NCBI GenBank assembly: GCA_003665825.1
Contig: QPFY01000017.1
Location: forward strand, 372,001-436,000
Origin: Microbotryum silenes-acaulis
Taxonomy: Eukaryota; Basidiomycota; Microbotryomycetes; Microbotryales; Microbotryaceae
DNA length: 64,000 bases
Direction of reading: 5' to 3'
A program made the position numbers and the translations under genes. Below the pieces are notes generated by a model, which was not told where the DNA came from, made no database searches, and saw only the letters and a list, made by a program, of their open reading frames with translations. Numbering within the stretch: position 1 is the stretch's first letter; the number at the start of each line of letters is the position of its first letter. Of this stretch, positions 43,892 to 55,574 are shown piece after piece.

Positions 43892-46800
43892 TCAAGCATC
43901 ATGCAGATCCTCAAAGTTCCTCGACAGCGCCGCACTCAGCACCAACGAATCCATCGACGCTCGTGCATCCGCACTACCACTAGTCGTAGTCAGCACCTCG
44001 GCATGTTCACCGAAAGGGTTTGACTCGTCATCCCCATCCGTGTTCGGCACTGCCTCATTCCTCAACGAGCGCCCCCTCATCGCATTCGAGTACGTTTTCC
44101 TCATCGACGTCGAGCGATGCAAGGGCAACATCTCAGCTTGCATGACTACGACATCCTCCTTCATAGCGTCATCACCAGGGTAACTCGAGTCGCCCATCGA
44201 ACTGGCGAAACTGCTGGGTCGACCGGTCCCATCGGCGAATACGTCGCCTTCGTCGTTCGTTGCTGCGCTGAGGTATGACATCTTACTTGTACGATCGGCG
44301 ATGGAAGGCTGCCCACTCCGAGCATAGTCTTCTTCGTCGTCGACGTCACCTTGAGCGGACTCGACACCGAGACTGATGACGCTCCCTCGATCGCTCAAGA
44401 GCATCGAGTCACGCAATCCGCCGTCGAGGGTGAAGGGGATTTGACTGAGTCCACTGGCGAATCCACTGCGGACGGAAATGGCTTGACTCTCAACACGTGG
44501 CTCGCCTGCTCGACCACCATCGACATCCGACGTCGCGGCGAGGGAAGCGGACGAGGTCGGGCGTTGGCCAGCGAAGGGCAAGAAAGGTGCTGGCAGGGGC
44601 GATTCAGGATCGGGGGATCGATGTGCGGATCCATCCGATGAAGGAGAGGTGACGTCGATAACCGCCAATGGGCCCGAGTAAGCAGCATCCGCGTCACTTT
44701 CACCTTGTGATGAAGATTGTGCCGCTCGCAGCGTGCTGACCGGTCGTTGAGGAGGCATAGGGAACGAAGGGGTCTGAGAAAGCCTCGAGCCGTGTGCCGA
44801 CAAAGGGGTGTCGCTCAAAATGCTCGGGGAGGGAAGACTCGCTGCGGGTGTCAAGAAGGTGACGGCGTCCAGCATCGACGGGCTAGGCGAAGATCGAGGT
44901 GAGGAGTTTGAGACGACCGATGTGGTCGAGGCGTGGCGACCTGAAGCCGAGGCCGAGGTCGCGCTAACCCATTGCGAATCACCCGTCAGTGGTCGCGATC
45001 TCGATCCCGTCTCCCCGTCCCCATCGATATCCGAGTAAGCCGAATTGCGAGCACTCGATGGGATACCCAAACCTGTGGACGAAGCTATCGACAAAGGTGG
45101 GTGCAGCGAGCGGTTGTATCCAGGTGAAGGCGGCTCGGCGTCAAACTGGATCGAATGCGCCGACGCGCGATCACCTGCACCGCCGAGTTGAACCGATGAT
45201 GCGGTCCAGCGAGGCGAAGAGGAGCCCACACCTTCGGCGGACTCGTCCGATCCATCCGTGATGGTTGAGAGCGAGTCGCGTCGAATGACAGGATCGCGTT
45301 GGTCCAAAAGCGAGTCCTCCAATGACCGCCTCTGGTCGTTTTCTCGTGCAAATGTCGACGCTGGACTCGCATCCGCGAACGGTTTCTGCTCGTTCGAAGC
45401 GACGGCGAAAGCAGCAGCGCGCTGGCCCTGCATTGTTGCCGTGACCTTGGGTGTTGGGGTCGACCCAGGCGACACAAAAGAACTGCTGGGAGTAGGCGAG
45501 CTCGCTGGAGCGGCGCTTCCTTGCAGTTTGACCAATCCGGCTTGACCACGCCCGAGGACCTCTACGCGACGCACGCCTTGAGCATTGACGGGTGTGATTA
45601 TTTGTGGCGGATCGAGAATGTACGACATGGTCGAGCTCCGCGTTTGCGTCGTCGAGGTTGAAGTGCTCGAAATGGTCGACAGGTGCGAGCCAGCGGGCAT
45701 ACTAAGGATACCCGCGGGCGAGCGTTCCAACAAGACCGACATGCCTCGGGACGAGGTCGGACTGGTGTTGGTGAAAGCACCACTGAAGCTGCTGCGCGAA
45801 GAAGCGCCCGGTGGAGATAGGAGAGCGGAGGTAGGACGCATTCCTAGCGTGCTCGCATGCGGCGATGTGAGCGTCGGTGCTGTAGGCTGCGCGATGCTCG
45901 GCAGCTTGAGGTCGAGACCAGGCGATCGAGGTGGGCGAACAGGTGCCCCACCAGGTGCGGTCGCATTCGAAGCAGAAAGCTTCTCGGCGCTCAGCACCGG
46001 CGGCAGAGGGTGCAGGTCAATGAGATCCGAGTTGACAAAGGACAACGAGTCGCGGCTTGCCATGCTGAGGGGCATCGAGTTTCGGATCGCGGCAGGGCGT
46101 AAAGATTCTCGCCTCGTATCGTCGGACAGGACTTCGCCGAACGCACCTCGGTTAGCATCGTCGATGGCCATAGAGTTGGAGTGAGGAGGTATGTATGCGA
46201 TCGGGATGATGTTGGTCGATTGCGATGAGCGGAACGAAAAGTCCGATGCCCGCGTCGACCTGGCATCGTGGTTGTCGGAGTCGAACGATCCGATCGAAGA
46301 TCGGTCGTGATCGGCGAACGGGTTCTCGCTCTGCAAGATGGAGGAGCGAGTCAAATAATAATAATAATAAATAATAAACCCCTTCCACTGCACAGCGAGG
46401 CAAGCACACTCACCTCGAGCGACGCCCTCGAATGACCTCCCAGTGCTCGTGTCGAGTCGCCAACGTGGCGACCTCCGAACGAGACTGTGTTGTTGGGACT
46501 GCTACGCCTGCGAGCCCCAATCTCAAGAATCTCTGGTGTACCGTCCATCCTAAGATGTATCGAAGTACGTTTGGCAACCGCATCGGCGTTGGCACTCCTT
46601 CTCTCGCTCGTCGCCGGCGGCGGAGGCGTCTTGGACTGTCGATTCGTGATATGTTTCGAATACCTCCTCCTCGAAGCCTCCAAACCCCTCGGCTTCCACC
46701 ATAGGAAATAGAGTAGTCCCAAAGCAACGATGATGCTCACGACTCCTCCTACGGCGCCGCCGATCGTACTGCCGAGGTTCTGGCCAGACGAACCGCTCGG

Positions 46801-46926
46801 CGAGGACGAGCTGGCACAGATGTTCCGAGGGCAGGTGGTGCAATTGCGTTGGGATTGGAAGCACGCGACGCCGGCGGGGCATTGGCATTTGGGAATCGGG
46901 TCCGTACATGCGAGACAGTTGCTCAT
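43892..46926 (-). CDS. OPY2: Opy2-like membrane anchor of the HOG/MAPK pathway
   Basis: Two exons, 46926-46414 and 46330-43892; 983 residues. The N-terminus MSNCLACTDPIPKCQCPAGVAC continues to NCTTCPRNIC: eight cysteines at residues 4, 7, 14, 16, 22, 29, 32 and 37, the Opy2 N-terminal domain pattern. A Ser/Gly linker and one membrane helix (GGAVGGVVSIIVALGLLYFLWW) follow, then a very long Ser-rich cytosolic tail with repeated R-x-S and S-P sites. In yeast, Opy2 recruits Ste50 and so Ste11 to the plasma membrane for osmostress signalling. The tail here is far longer than yeast's 360-residue protein. The intron is AT-rich (ATAATAATAATAAATAATAA). Confidence 0.82.
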
Positions 46927-48275
46927 GGTGAATCAGGTGGACGTGTGGCTGACGCGAATCTCGGGCGAGGGTTGAGACGCCACAAGCCTGTAGGCGACGT
47001 GACGGCGAAGTGCGAGGCGGTGCAGATCCCCAAGGATGCGATATTGACGAGCCTGAGTACTGGCTTGATCAAGTCAACGAGGTAATGTCGAACTGCGAGG
47101 AACTAAGTCGAAGGGTGTAAAGGGAGGGATCAGTGCGCGGCGAATACGGCGGCAACGGCGAGCTGCGGAAACTGACTCGAGCCGATTCGTTGTCGGAGTG
47201 CGGAGGGGGGCGAGCGGGCGGGCGATGTCCGGAGTCGATCTGCACAAGCCGACGCGTAGCACACGGGAGGAGAGTGGTGGAAGTCGGAACTGATTATCGA
47301 AGAGCTGAACCTTGAAGTTGCAGAGGAGAAGTCGGGACGCTTGGACTTCGCGTAGACCGCCGGCGACACCGAGGCAATCACGACTTGAGGCGATCTCGAC
47401 CTTTGGACGCGAGGCGAGGCGCGTGCACCGCCCGAGACACTGGCGCGAATCTTGCAAGATCCGGCGGGGTGCGCGAGCTGAGCTGCCAGGGGGAGGTGAT
47501 GAGGACAACGATCGACTGGAGATGTGCTGCGGACCACGAAAGCCTAGCAGAAAAGTCGGAGACCACGCGCAGAAAGAGACCAGCTCCAGGTGGGTGGGGG
47601 ATGTGATGAGGAGTCGAGAGCAAGAACCCAGCGGTGAAGAGCGTACGGCCAGGGTGGGGGAGCGACTGGGTACTGGGGAGCGCCGACGCCTGCCGACGCC
47701 CGTGCAACCGTTTCGCCAACGGGTTGGTTGCGCGCGCGCCAGTTCACGTTCGGGCAATAATGTGGCGGCGCGCGACGGGCGGCGCGTCAGTCAATCAAGT
47801 CATTTATTGCAATATGTACCCAGCTGTAGGGTTCCACAAAATTCGAAAGTGCCGTGGCGCGTCGAACAATGGGACAAAGTCATGAATCGACGGTCTCAAA
47901 GAACGCTCACAGGCCACGGCCCGATCGATTGGATTAGTATATTGCAACACATGATGCATGCAGTGTTCGCGCCTTTCCAGCCTGGGGCTTTCGAGTCGGC
48001 TTGAACCTCTTTTTTTCTCTCTCTCAGGACGACCCTTTGAAACCCGATTTAAGGCATTAGTACACTATCTCATCCCCGCTTGGTTTGAGCAAGACAAATT
48101 GAACGTCTGGGATCACCAGCCGAAAATTTATTCGCCTTCGCCAGCCTTCGCCCAGTCTTCGCGCCTTGGCTCCGCCGATCCTCATGTTGGTCGCGCAACT
48201 TGGTGACGTATCTCACTTGCACCTGTCGCCTCGCTCGCACTCCCCCTCTCTCGACGCCTCGCACCTCCTCACAAG
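46927..48275. other. Divergent promoter, Opy2-like and J-protein genes
   Basis: About 1.35 kb. A 227-codon minus-strand frame (47074-47757) is rich in Arg, Ser and Pro, contains no recognisable domain and overlaps plus-strand frames, so I read it as non-coding. T-rich tracts lie near 48008-48025. Confidence 0.45.
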
Positions 48276-49417
48276 ATGCGACCCCGCACACCTTTCTTCA
48301 TCTCCCTCCTACCAATTCCAAATTTGTCTCGACCCCTCTCGATCCTCACCTCGGGTGCAACCCCAGCATGCGCGACCACCTCTCGTCATCGATGTCGACC
48401 TTTCTCCTCCTCGACCCGCCCCTTGGCGAACGAGCAGGACCATTATGCCAATTTGGGCGTGTCGAGATCGGCTTCGAGGAATGAGATCAAGGACAAGTTT
48501 TATGAAGTCAGTTCTTCATCGAGGAGCTGGATGGGTCGATGCTCGTCGCCGTCGAGGCGAAAATTTACCACACCTGGCTGATGGGGTGCTTTGGTCGGCT
48601 ACTGACTCGACTTTTGTTCCCTCACTTGCCACAGCTCTCTCGAAAGTATCACCCCGACGCTCCCTCCGTATCCTCGGAATCGGTCGAAAGCCGCACAGCA
48701 CGCTTCCAAACGCTTTCCCAATCTTATTCCGTCCTCTCCGACGACAGCTCTCGAAGACAATACGATGCGACCCTCGGCGGATCACCCTCGAGTTCCTTCG
48801 GCTCTCGACCCCGTTATACTTCAGGAGCAGCACATGAAGTTGGAAGATCGGGCTTTGGAGGAGGGTCGGGGGCTACATGGTCCTGGACGAGTGCGGAGAA
48901 TGAAGCGAGGAGGGAACGAGCGAATTATGCGTGGAGTCATCCGACGAGGACGAGGAAGAATCCGCGCAACGATGAGCAGTATCAGGAATATACACAGGCT
49001 GGGTCAGGTTCGGCGGGGAACCCATTTCATCCGAACAGGGATACGAGGACGAGCGATGAACATTTCCAGACCTTTGCGGCGAGGGAGGCGAGGATGAGGG
49101 GGAGGGGTCCGGCACCGATGAGTGCGAAAGCGGGGTTCAACTCGTCGGGCAGTAGTCGGTTCTCGACTGGAACGGCCAGTTTTGGGGCCAAGGCCGATGA
49201 GGAGAATAGGTTGATCAACGATAGTTCGACCAAGAGGACGGGACAGGTCAGTCAAGGCCTCTTTTGAACGAGTGGGAGCTTTTCGGGTGCTGATCTCTCC
49301 TCTTTCACACACCAGGTCGCTCTGGTGTTTTTGACGACGTTCGTGATCGCCATCTCATTCAGTGGCAACAATAGAGTTTCGTCCACGATCCCGACGAATG
49401 ACAAGCGAAGGCGATGA
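48276..49417 (+). CDS. J-domain (DnaJ) protein, probably mitochondrial membrane
   Basis: Three exons: 48276-48506, 48635-49246, 49316-49417; 314 residues. The first 50 residues are basic, rich in Arg, Ser and Thr and free of acids, as in a mitochondrial presequence (RHRCRPFSSSTRPLA). The J domain is at about 55-125: HYANLGVSRSASRNEIKDKFYE, then LSRKYHPDAPS with the HPD motif, and FQTLSQSYSVLSDDSSRRQYD. A Gly/Ser/Arg-rich region follows, and the C-terminus has one short hydrophobic segment (VALVFLTTFVIAISF). This resembles the small mitochondrial J-proteins that stimulate Hsp70; there is no zinc-finger or client-binding domain. The intron between exons 1 and 2 splits the J domain just before the HPD helix. 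Confidence 0.86.
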
Positions 49418-49510
49418 AGGAGCCGCGCAGAGAGGAACCGACTACAGTGGAATATATATATATGCAATGCAGTGACGAGACTTCAACACACTATACACCC
49501 TGAAGACCTC

Positions 49511-51348
49511 CTACGACTCGACCTGTTCAATCACGCCCTTCTTAGCCGCTTTGGGCTTGAGTTTCTCCCTGTCAATCCCCTTGGGCGCATGCTTTCTCCT
49601 ATTCTCTTCCTTCTTCTTCCTCGCTTCGACCATCGTCCTCCTCAACGTCTCGGCATTATGAATCGACTTGGGCATGAACCTCTGTCTTTCCAATTTAGCC
49701 ACATCCCCAACACTTCCCCACTTGTCCCTCAATCCATCCCTGTATTCCTTTCGAGCTTGTTCACGCTTATCAATCACGCCAAGTTTGTCGGATGCGCGTG
49801 CCTTCCAGATGCGCAGATTCGAGTCGTCCGAGCCAGAGAGGACGAATCGGTTGTCGAGGGTGTAGAGGGAGGTGAAGACGCGTTGCATGCGTTTGGTATG
49901 GTACGTGTCGCGCGATTTGCCTTCTCCTGCGGTCCAGAGGCGCACGGTGCGGTCGTAGGAACCCGAGACGAATTCACGACCGGTGGGGGCCCAGTCGCAT
50001 GACATGACGCTGCGTCAAAGGAAGAAGGGTGCGTTTAGTTGTTTGGAATTCTGAAGGGACGGAGGAGTGAACATGGTATACTCACGCTCCGACATGTCCT
50101 TTGTACATCTGTGTCGTGGTCGAGAGGTTGCGCAGGTCAAAAGTGTACAAGTTGTGGTCCTCGGAAGCGCACAGCAACACGGGCGGTTGCAGAGGGTTGA
50201 ACACGAGTTGGTTGACGCGCATCTGTAGTAAGAGATGCGTAGATAAGGATTTTGCCAACAAAGATAAGCTGTAAAGTTTAAACGCTGCAGCTCACCGTCA
50301 TCGATACCCTTCCGACGGCTTTGCCACTCCTTAGATCGTACAAACACACGGTTCGATCCGAACCGCTGCTCGCCAGAACAGACGTCTCGGACTTGTTGAA
50401 TGCCACGCAAACGATGTGTTCTCCCGTCGACAGGTTCGATGTCGAATGAAACTTGAGCGTCGATAAGGGCGCAGTCTTGGTCTCGTCCCAAATGTCGATC
50501 GAGTGCGAGGCGGTGGCGAATACGGGGTCGTAGCGATGGTGGGAGATCGAGTTGAAGCCTGATTTGCCGACGTAGGTTTGTAATGGCTGTGAGGAGATGG
50601 GTTCGTCTTGTCAGCTTCCCACGCGAGGGAGTTGGAGAATGATGAGTTTGCTCTCGCCTTGACATCATTCCCCTTTTGCGCCGTGACATCCCACAACTTG
50701 ACGGTCTTGTCCACACCACACGTGAGCAACCTCGGACTGCCCCTCGATACGGACCTGACAATCTCATCATCCTGATCCTGATTGTCTGATTCGTCATCGG
50801 TATCGGCTCCGTGTCTGATCGATGTCTTGCCCGCCTTGTCGCCCAACCTGGGCCTCTTCCTCTTTCTGTTCTTCTCGCCCTGGGCCCTCTCGATCCTGCC
50901 CTGCTCCCCCGCAGCAGGATGACTGAACGCCAAAGCCTTGACCATACCGCGATGCGCGCCCGTAGCGTACCAAACCGATTGCCTCGTTGCCAAATCCCAG
51001 ACCCTCACTTCGCCGTCTCCCGAACCGGAAGCGATCCTGGGTAAAGCGCCGGCTTCGTCCTTGGTCATACAGTACAAGCCATCGCCGTGACCTTCCAATG
51101 CGCCGACGAACGGTTTGGCAAACATGCGTTCGAGTTTGGAGGCGGTGACGGCGCGGGTGTATTCCCGGGAACGGGAGAAGGGGTGCAAGGACGGGTCGAG
51201 GTTGCGCGAGACGGGCGCGGTCGAGGACGATGAGCTGGGGAGATGCTCCTCCAACGAACGGTGCAGGGTTTTGATTTTCTGTGCGCTCCGAGGGAAGGTG
51301 GTCAGTAGCGAACAATGGGGTCGACGGAGCGGGGTGACGTACAACCAT
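49511..51348 (-). CDS. SOF1: WD40 protein Sof1 (U3 snoRNP / small-subunit processome)
   Basis: Five exons: 51348-51343 (ATG GTT), 51278-50664, 50586-50296, 50222-50086, 50009-49511; 515 residues. It starts MVKIKTLHRS, as in Sof1, then has REYTRAVTASKLERMFAKPF, the usual lead-in. WD repeats follow: GHGDGLYCM, GSGDGEVRVWDL, GVDKTVKLWDV, HSIDIWDE, SGSDRTVCLYDLRSG, DHNLYTFDLRN, GSYDRTVRLW and SGSDDSNLRIWKA. The C-terminal Sof1 domain is unmistakable (ARKEYRDGLRDKWGSVGDVA, KSIHNAETLRRTMVEARKKK, ending in a Lys-rich tail). Sof1 acts in 18S rRNA maturation in the nucleolus. The end of exon 2 is ambiguous: GTCAAG at 50663 or a GC site six bases later, in the same phase. The first coding exon is only six bases. 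Confidence 0.94.
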
Positions 51349-51988
51349 GGGTGGGGAAGCCGTGTGGTGGTGAACGGGGTGGGGAAGACGGCGAGAGATG
51401 GCCTGCGGAGGTCGGCCCGCTGCGAAGTCGTGCAGTCAGTCACGAGCTGTCACGCATGTCACGAGCCGCGCCGCGCCGCGCCAAAGCTCAGTCCAGCCAG
51501 CCGGCAACCCAGCCAGCCAGCCGCCCCGCCAGCCAACAGGCCAGCCGAGCCGAGCCCAGCCCCGCAAGTAACTACATGCGATCGAGCAGGAGGGGGATCG
51601 GCCTGGGGGCTTGTACTCGTCCTCACCACCGGCAACTCATCTCAACGCTACATTCAGCGTCATCTACTACGCACACTCGAACAGTGAGTCGTCTACATGC
51701 ACATGCTACTACCGCACTGGCTGGTCCAAGCTGACGTCCTGCGCTTCACCCCGCTGCGCTCGCAGTGCGATGTAAGCCCAGCAACCACCACCCATACCAG
51801 ATTCCAACTGATGGACTTGTGACCGCTCATCTCATCGGTACTTTTCGCACGAATCCTAACCCAGTCCTCTTGCCTCCCCCTCCTGCTCCCCCTCCTGCTC
51901 CTGCCCCTCGTCCCCCCTCGTCCCCCTCGTCGCCCTCGTCGCCCTCCCTTCCTCCCCATCATACCCCGCTCTCCCGTTCCCACCACAG
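51349..51988. other. Divergent region SOF1-GPN3, with unresolved GPN3 start
   Basis: 640 nt. Contains a CCAGCC/CAGC-rich stretch (51490-51560). The first coding exon of GPN3, probably only a few bases, must lie here, but no ATG with a donor in the needed phase stands out. Confidence 0.5.
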
Positions 51989-53295
51989 ACGCCGTTCTCG
52001 TAACCGGTCCCGCAGGAGCGGGCAAGTCCACCTTTTGCGCCTCCCTCATAACCCACGCGCAATCCCTCGGCCGTTCGGTCCATCTCTTCAACCTCGATCC
52101 CGCAGCGGACAAGTTCGAGCACCCTCCTTCGATCGATATCAAGGATCTGGTCTCGTTGGAAGAGGTGATGGACGATTTGCAGTTGGGGCCTAATGGGGGC
52201 TTGATTTATTGCTTCGAGTGAGTGCGATGACTGCGACGAGTCATGCCAGCTTTCGTCAGGCTTTTCTCGGGGTCGGGAGCAGACTTTGGAGTGCTTTTAG
52301 GGGCTACGTGAAAAAAGCGCGGGAAGCTGATCGGGGAATGACGGTGCAGGTACTTGATGAATAACCTTGATTGGTTGCAGGAGCAGATGGGCGATTACGA
52401 CGATGATTATGCAAGTACCGTTCACCCAGCACACCAGGGCCCAACACTCAAGCTGACCCCAATCCCCCTCATCGCAGTTGATCATCGACTGCCCCGGCCA
52501 GATCGAACTCTACACGCACATACCCGTCCTCCCCAAACTCGCCAAATTGCTCACCTCGACCATGGGCATCCAACTCGTCTCCGTCTACCTCCTCGAATCC
52601 CAATTCATGGAAGATACTGCAAAGTACTTTTCAGGCGTGTTGAGTGCGATGAGTTGCATGGTCAGCTTGGAGGTGCCGAGCGTGAACGTGATGAGTAAGA
52701 TGGATTTGGTCAAGAAAGGGACCACGGGCGCCAAGAGGCGGAAGCAGGTTGATAGGTGCGTACAGGATATTCTACTGCGAAATGCCTCGCGCTGAGTTGG
52801 CTCTGGTCGCGTATAGGTTCCTCGATCCGGACCCGGAACTATTACGCGAATCGGCAAACCGGACCACGAACCCCAAGTTCCATGCGCTTAATTCGGCCCT
52901 CGTCCAATTGGTCAGTTCAAAGTGAACCTCGGTGGTCAGCGAGTAGTCACCCTGTGCTTACTTGGTTTGCGGTCTCGGGACCAGATCGAGGACTTCAACA
53001 TGGTGCAATTCTTGCCTTTGGACGTGACCGATGAGGAATCAATCGGGGTTATCTTGTCCCACATCGATAACGCTATTCAGTCAGTTTTAGATACAGGGAA
53101 AAGGCTTCATCTGATCACTTGCTGAGTGTAACTACCCTTCTCTTGTTCAGGTACGGAGAGCACGAGGAACCCAAGGAACCGCATGATGTGAGTCTTCGCG
53201 CTTCCTCTTGGTCTTGCCTGAAAGATGAACTGACCCAAGCGAGGCTGCGTCTTGTCTAACAGATGGACGAGGGTGATTTCGACGTAGCAGAATAG
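51989..53295 (+). CDS. GPN3: GPN-loop GTPase 3, start exon not found
   Basis: Seven exons found: 51989-52217, 52350-52410, 52478-52755, 52817-52910, 52985-53079, 53151-53187, 53263-53295, giving about 275 residues. The first exon seen begins at the second residue of the normal protein ([16 protein letters not shown], Walker A), so only a methionine codon and one to four bases are missing. The GPN loop is [14 protein letters not shown]; the [11 protein letters not shown] block, [20 protein letters not shown] and the acidic tail EGDFDVAE agree with Gpn3. It helps assemble and import RNA polymerase II. The second intron (52411-52477) uses a GC donor: TAT|GCAAGT. Reading phase and the family's D-D-Y-(I/L)-x-x-D-C-P-G junction both require it. 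Confidence 0.92.
52411..52477 (+). other. GC-AG intron in GPN3
   Basis: Starts GCAAGT and ends GCAG, 67 nt, with an AGCTGACC branch-like site. The only nearby GT (GTACCG, three bases on) gives the wrong phase. Joining the flanking exons restores [15 protein letters not shown]. Confidence 0.85.
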
Positions 53296-53564
53296 TTAGA
53301 CTGAGATGATCCGTGTTGTACAATTTGTGGATCGCCGTTTCTGAGCGTGTCCCCTGCGTGCAAGTCACGTGAGCGAACGGGCCGATTCTCCTGGCCGTTA
53401 GCGCACCGACGAGACGCTTCGCCCCGTCTTCTTGAACTCTTGCGACCACTTGATCGCGGCAGGAGGTTTTCGCAGCGCTTGTCAAGTTGCCGGAGTCTTT
53501 ATACTGGTTACCGGACGTCTGTTCCTGGATCTTGGGCTTCTAGACTATACATCCGCAGCCGGGG

Positions 53565-55574
53565 ATGCTCGTTGCACCACCCTCGATGTGCCCTTCGCAG
53601 CCAGTGGATGCGCACACTTTCCCGTCAACGATGCAATCGCAACCACCCCTCAAGCGCGCACACACCACCACGACCCCAACCGAGCAAACCACTACCACCC
53701 CTTCACCTCCCACCAAACGTCCCAAACTCGCCACCTCATCCTCAGCAACAGCGAACCCGCTCGAGCTCAAGCCCCTAGGCAACCTCATATTCCGGCCCTC
53801 GGCACACCTGACTCGTACACAAGGCTTGGGCACACTTTCGATCCTCCCTGATGAGTTGTTGTTGAGCCATATCTTTTCTGCGCTTGACGGCGAGGATTTG
53901 GTCAGGGCGCAGGGTGTTAGCAAGGCCTTTTTTGGCTGGACAAGAGTGGAAGGAATTTGGAAGGGGTTGCATATTGAGGTCAGTTGGGGCAGCAAAGAGG
54001 TTGCGAGCTCAAGTGCAGGACCGCTCACTTGATTTCTGACACCACAGAGAACACGAGGTCGGCTCCACCGCTGGCATGGATCCTGGCGGGCGTCCTACGT
54101 ACGGACCTTGCTTCTTCCTCCGAGCGAATCCTCCGACGGGGATGAACCCCTCCCCACCTCCCTCATCACGACCCCTTCCCACCATTCGGACGTTCTCTTC
54201 CAGCCCTGCCTTTGCGCCGCTTTCGACCCCTGTCGTCTCTTCCAATCCAACACCTTCATCTCCCACATCCCTCGCATCTCGGGAGAGAACCTCCTCCCTT
54301 CTGACCTCCCTCAAGAACCTTGCATCCTCACAAATCTGATGACCACCTGGTCCGCGATCGACCCTACCTCCACTCATCAATGGACCTTACCCCGTTTAGC
54401 CTCACGGTTCCCCAAGACTCTCTTTCGAGCCGAAGCGACCCTCACGACCCTCCCTTCTTATGAAACCTACCATGACCGCTGCGAACTGGACGAAAGTCCT
54501 CTCTACCTCTTTGATTCCGAATACGTCAACAAGACCCAATCCCTGGATGCGGAAGGGAAGGATCTAGGTCTAGGAGGGGATTATGAAGTACCCGTTTGTT
54601 TTGGGGAGGATCTGTTCGGGGTGATGGAGGGGGAAAGACCGGATTATAGGTGGTTGATCGTGGGACCGACGAGGTCCGGTTCGGTGAGTGGGAGCCGGAC
54701 TCAAGGTGGCTTCGGACTCTTTGAGGCTGATCGCTGACCTTCTCGTTCCTTTTCCACAAGACATGGCATCAAGACCCTAATGGTACCTCGGCCTGGAACG
54801 CCATCACCACCGGTTCCAAAGCTTGGATCATGTTCCCTCCTTCCCTCACGCCTCCCGGAGTTCATGTTTCGGAAGATCAAGGACAAGTGGAAGCGCCTTT
54901 GGCGTTGTCCGAATGGTTCATGAGTTATTGGGATTATGCGGTGGGGACTTATGGACCGCAGGGGAAGGATGCGGCGCTGAGGGATAGGATGAAGGTTGGG
55001 ATTTGTAGAGAGGGGGAAGTGTTTTATGTGCCTAGTGGGTGGTGGCATAGTGAGTTCAATCCCACTCCCGACGGTTCGGCCCAACAAATCTGATGAGACC
55101 GGAACAATACTCCTTTCTGAAGTCGTCGTCAACCTCGAACCCTCCATCGCGGTCACGCAAAATTACGTCTCGCAACGCGAACTCGCTTCCGTCCTGCGCT
55201 TCATGCGCGATAGACCCGACCAAGTCTCGGGCTTCAAACGACCGCGAACCGAGCAAGATCAGACTCGAGAAGTTGTCCAAGAAGAGGATTGCGATGAGAT
55301 TGTTTCGGATGTATTCGAACTGTTTGTGCAGGGTTTGAGGAAGGAACATGGGGAGATGGTCGAGAAGGCTTTGGGGGAGATTGGGGGGATGAAGAAAGCG
55401 GTCTCGTCGGGATCGGGAAGAAAAGAAGGAGACGGGGTGCACGACGAGAAGAGTAGGACGAAGGGTATGTGGGAGAAGGTGAAGGAGGATCAGGAGGACG
55501 AAGGCGGGTTCTCGTTTGCGTTTGGTGGGGAGGAGTTTGAGGAGGAGGACGATGAGGGCGGTTGGAGGTCTTAG
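53565..55574 (+). CDS. F-box and JmjC-domain oxygenase (JMJD6-like)
   Basis: Four exons: 53565-53978, 54048-54683, 54761-55049, 55123-55574; 596 residues. After a Thr/Pro-rich, basic N-terminus comes an F-box-like segment at about 85-135 (LSILPDELLLSHIFSALDGEDLVRAQGVSKAFF, IWKGLHIE). The JmjC domain follows: YLFDSEYV, YRWLIVGPTRSGS, then TWHQDPNGTSAWNAITTGSKAW and [24 protein letters not shown]. The iron ligands would be H353, D355 and H446, and the 2-oxoglutarate lysine the one in GSKAW or nearby. The C-terminus is acidic. JMJD6-type enzymes hydroxylate lysine side chains or act on RNA-associated proteins; the F-box implies a link to SCF ubiquitin ligases. Introns 2 and 3 fall inside the catalytic core and restore the motifs exactly. 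An ATG at 53586 is an alternative start. Confidence 0.88.

Noticed and set aside
47074..47757. 227-codon minus-strand open frame
   Set aside because: Arg/Ser/Pro-rich composition, no domain, overlaps plus-strand frames, and lies in the 5' region of the Opy2-like gene.
51480..51560. CCAGCC/CAGC repeats as a possible satellite or mobile-element end
   Set aside because: Irregular, short, and better explained as low-complexity promoter/5' UTR sequence.
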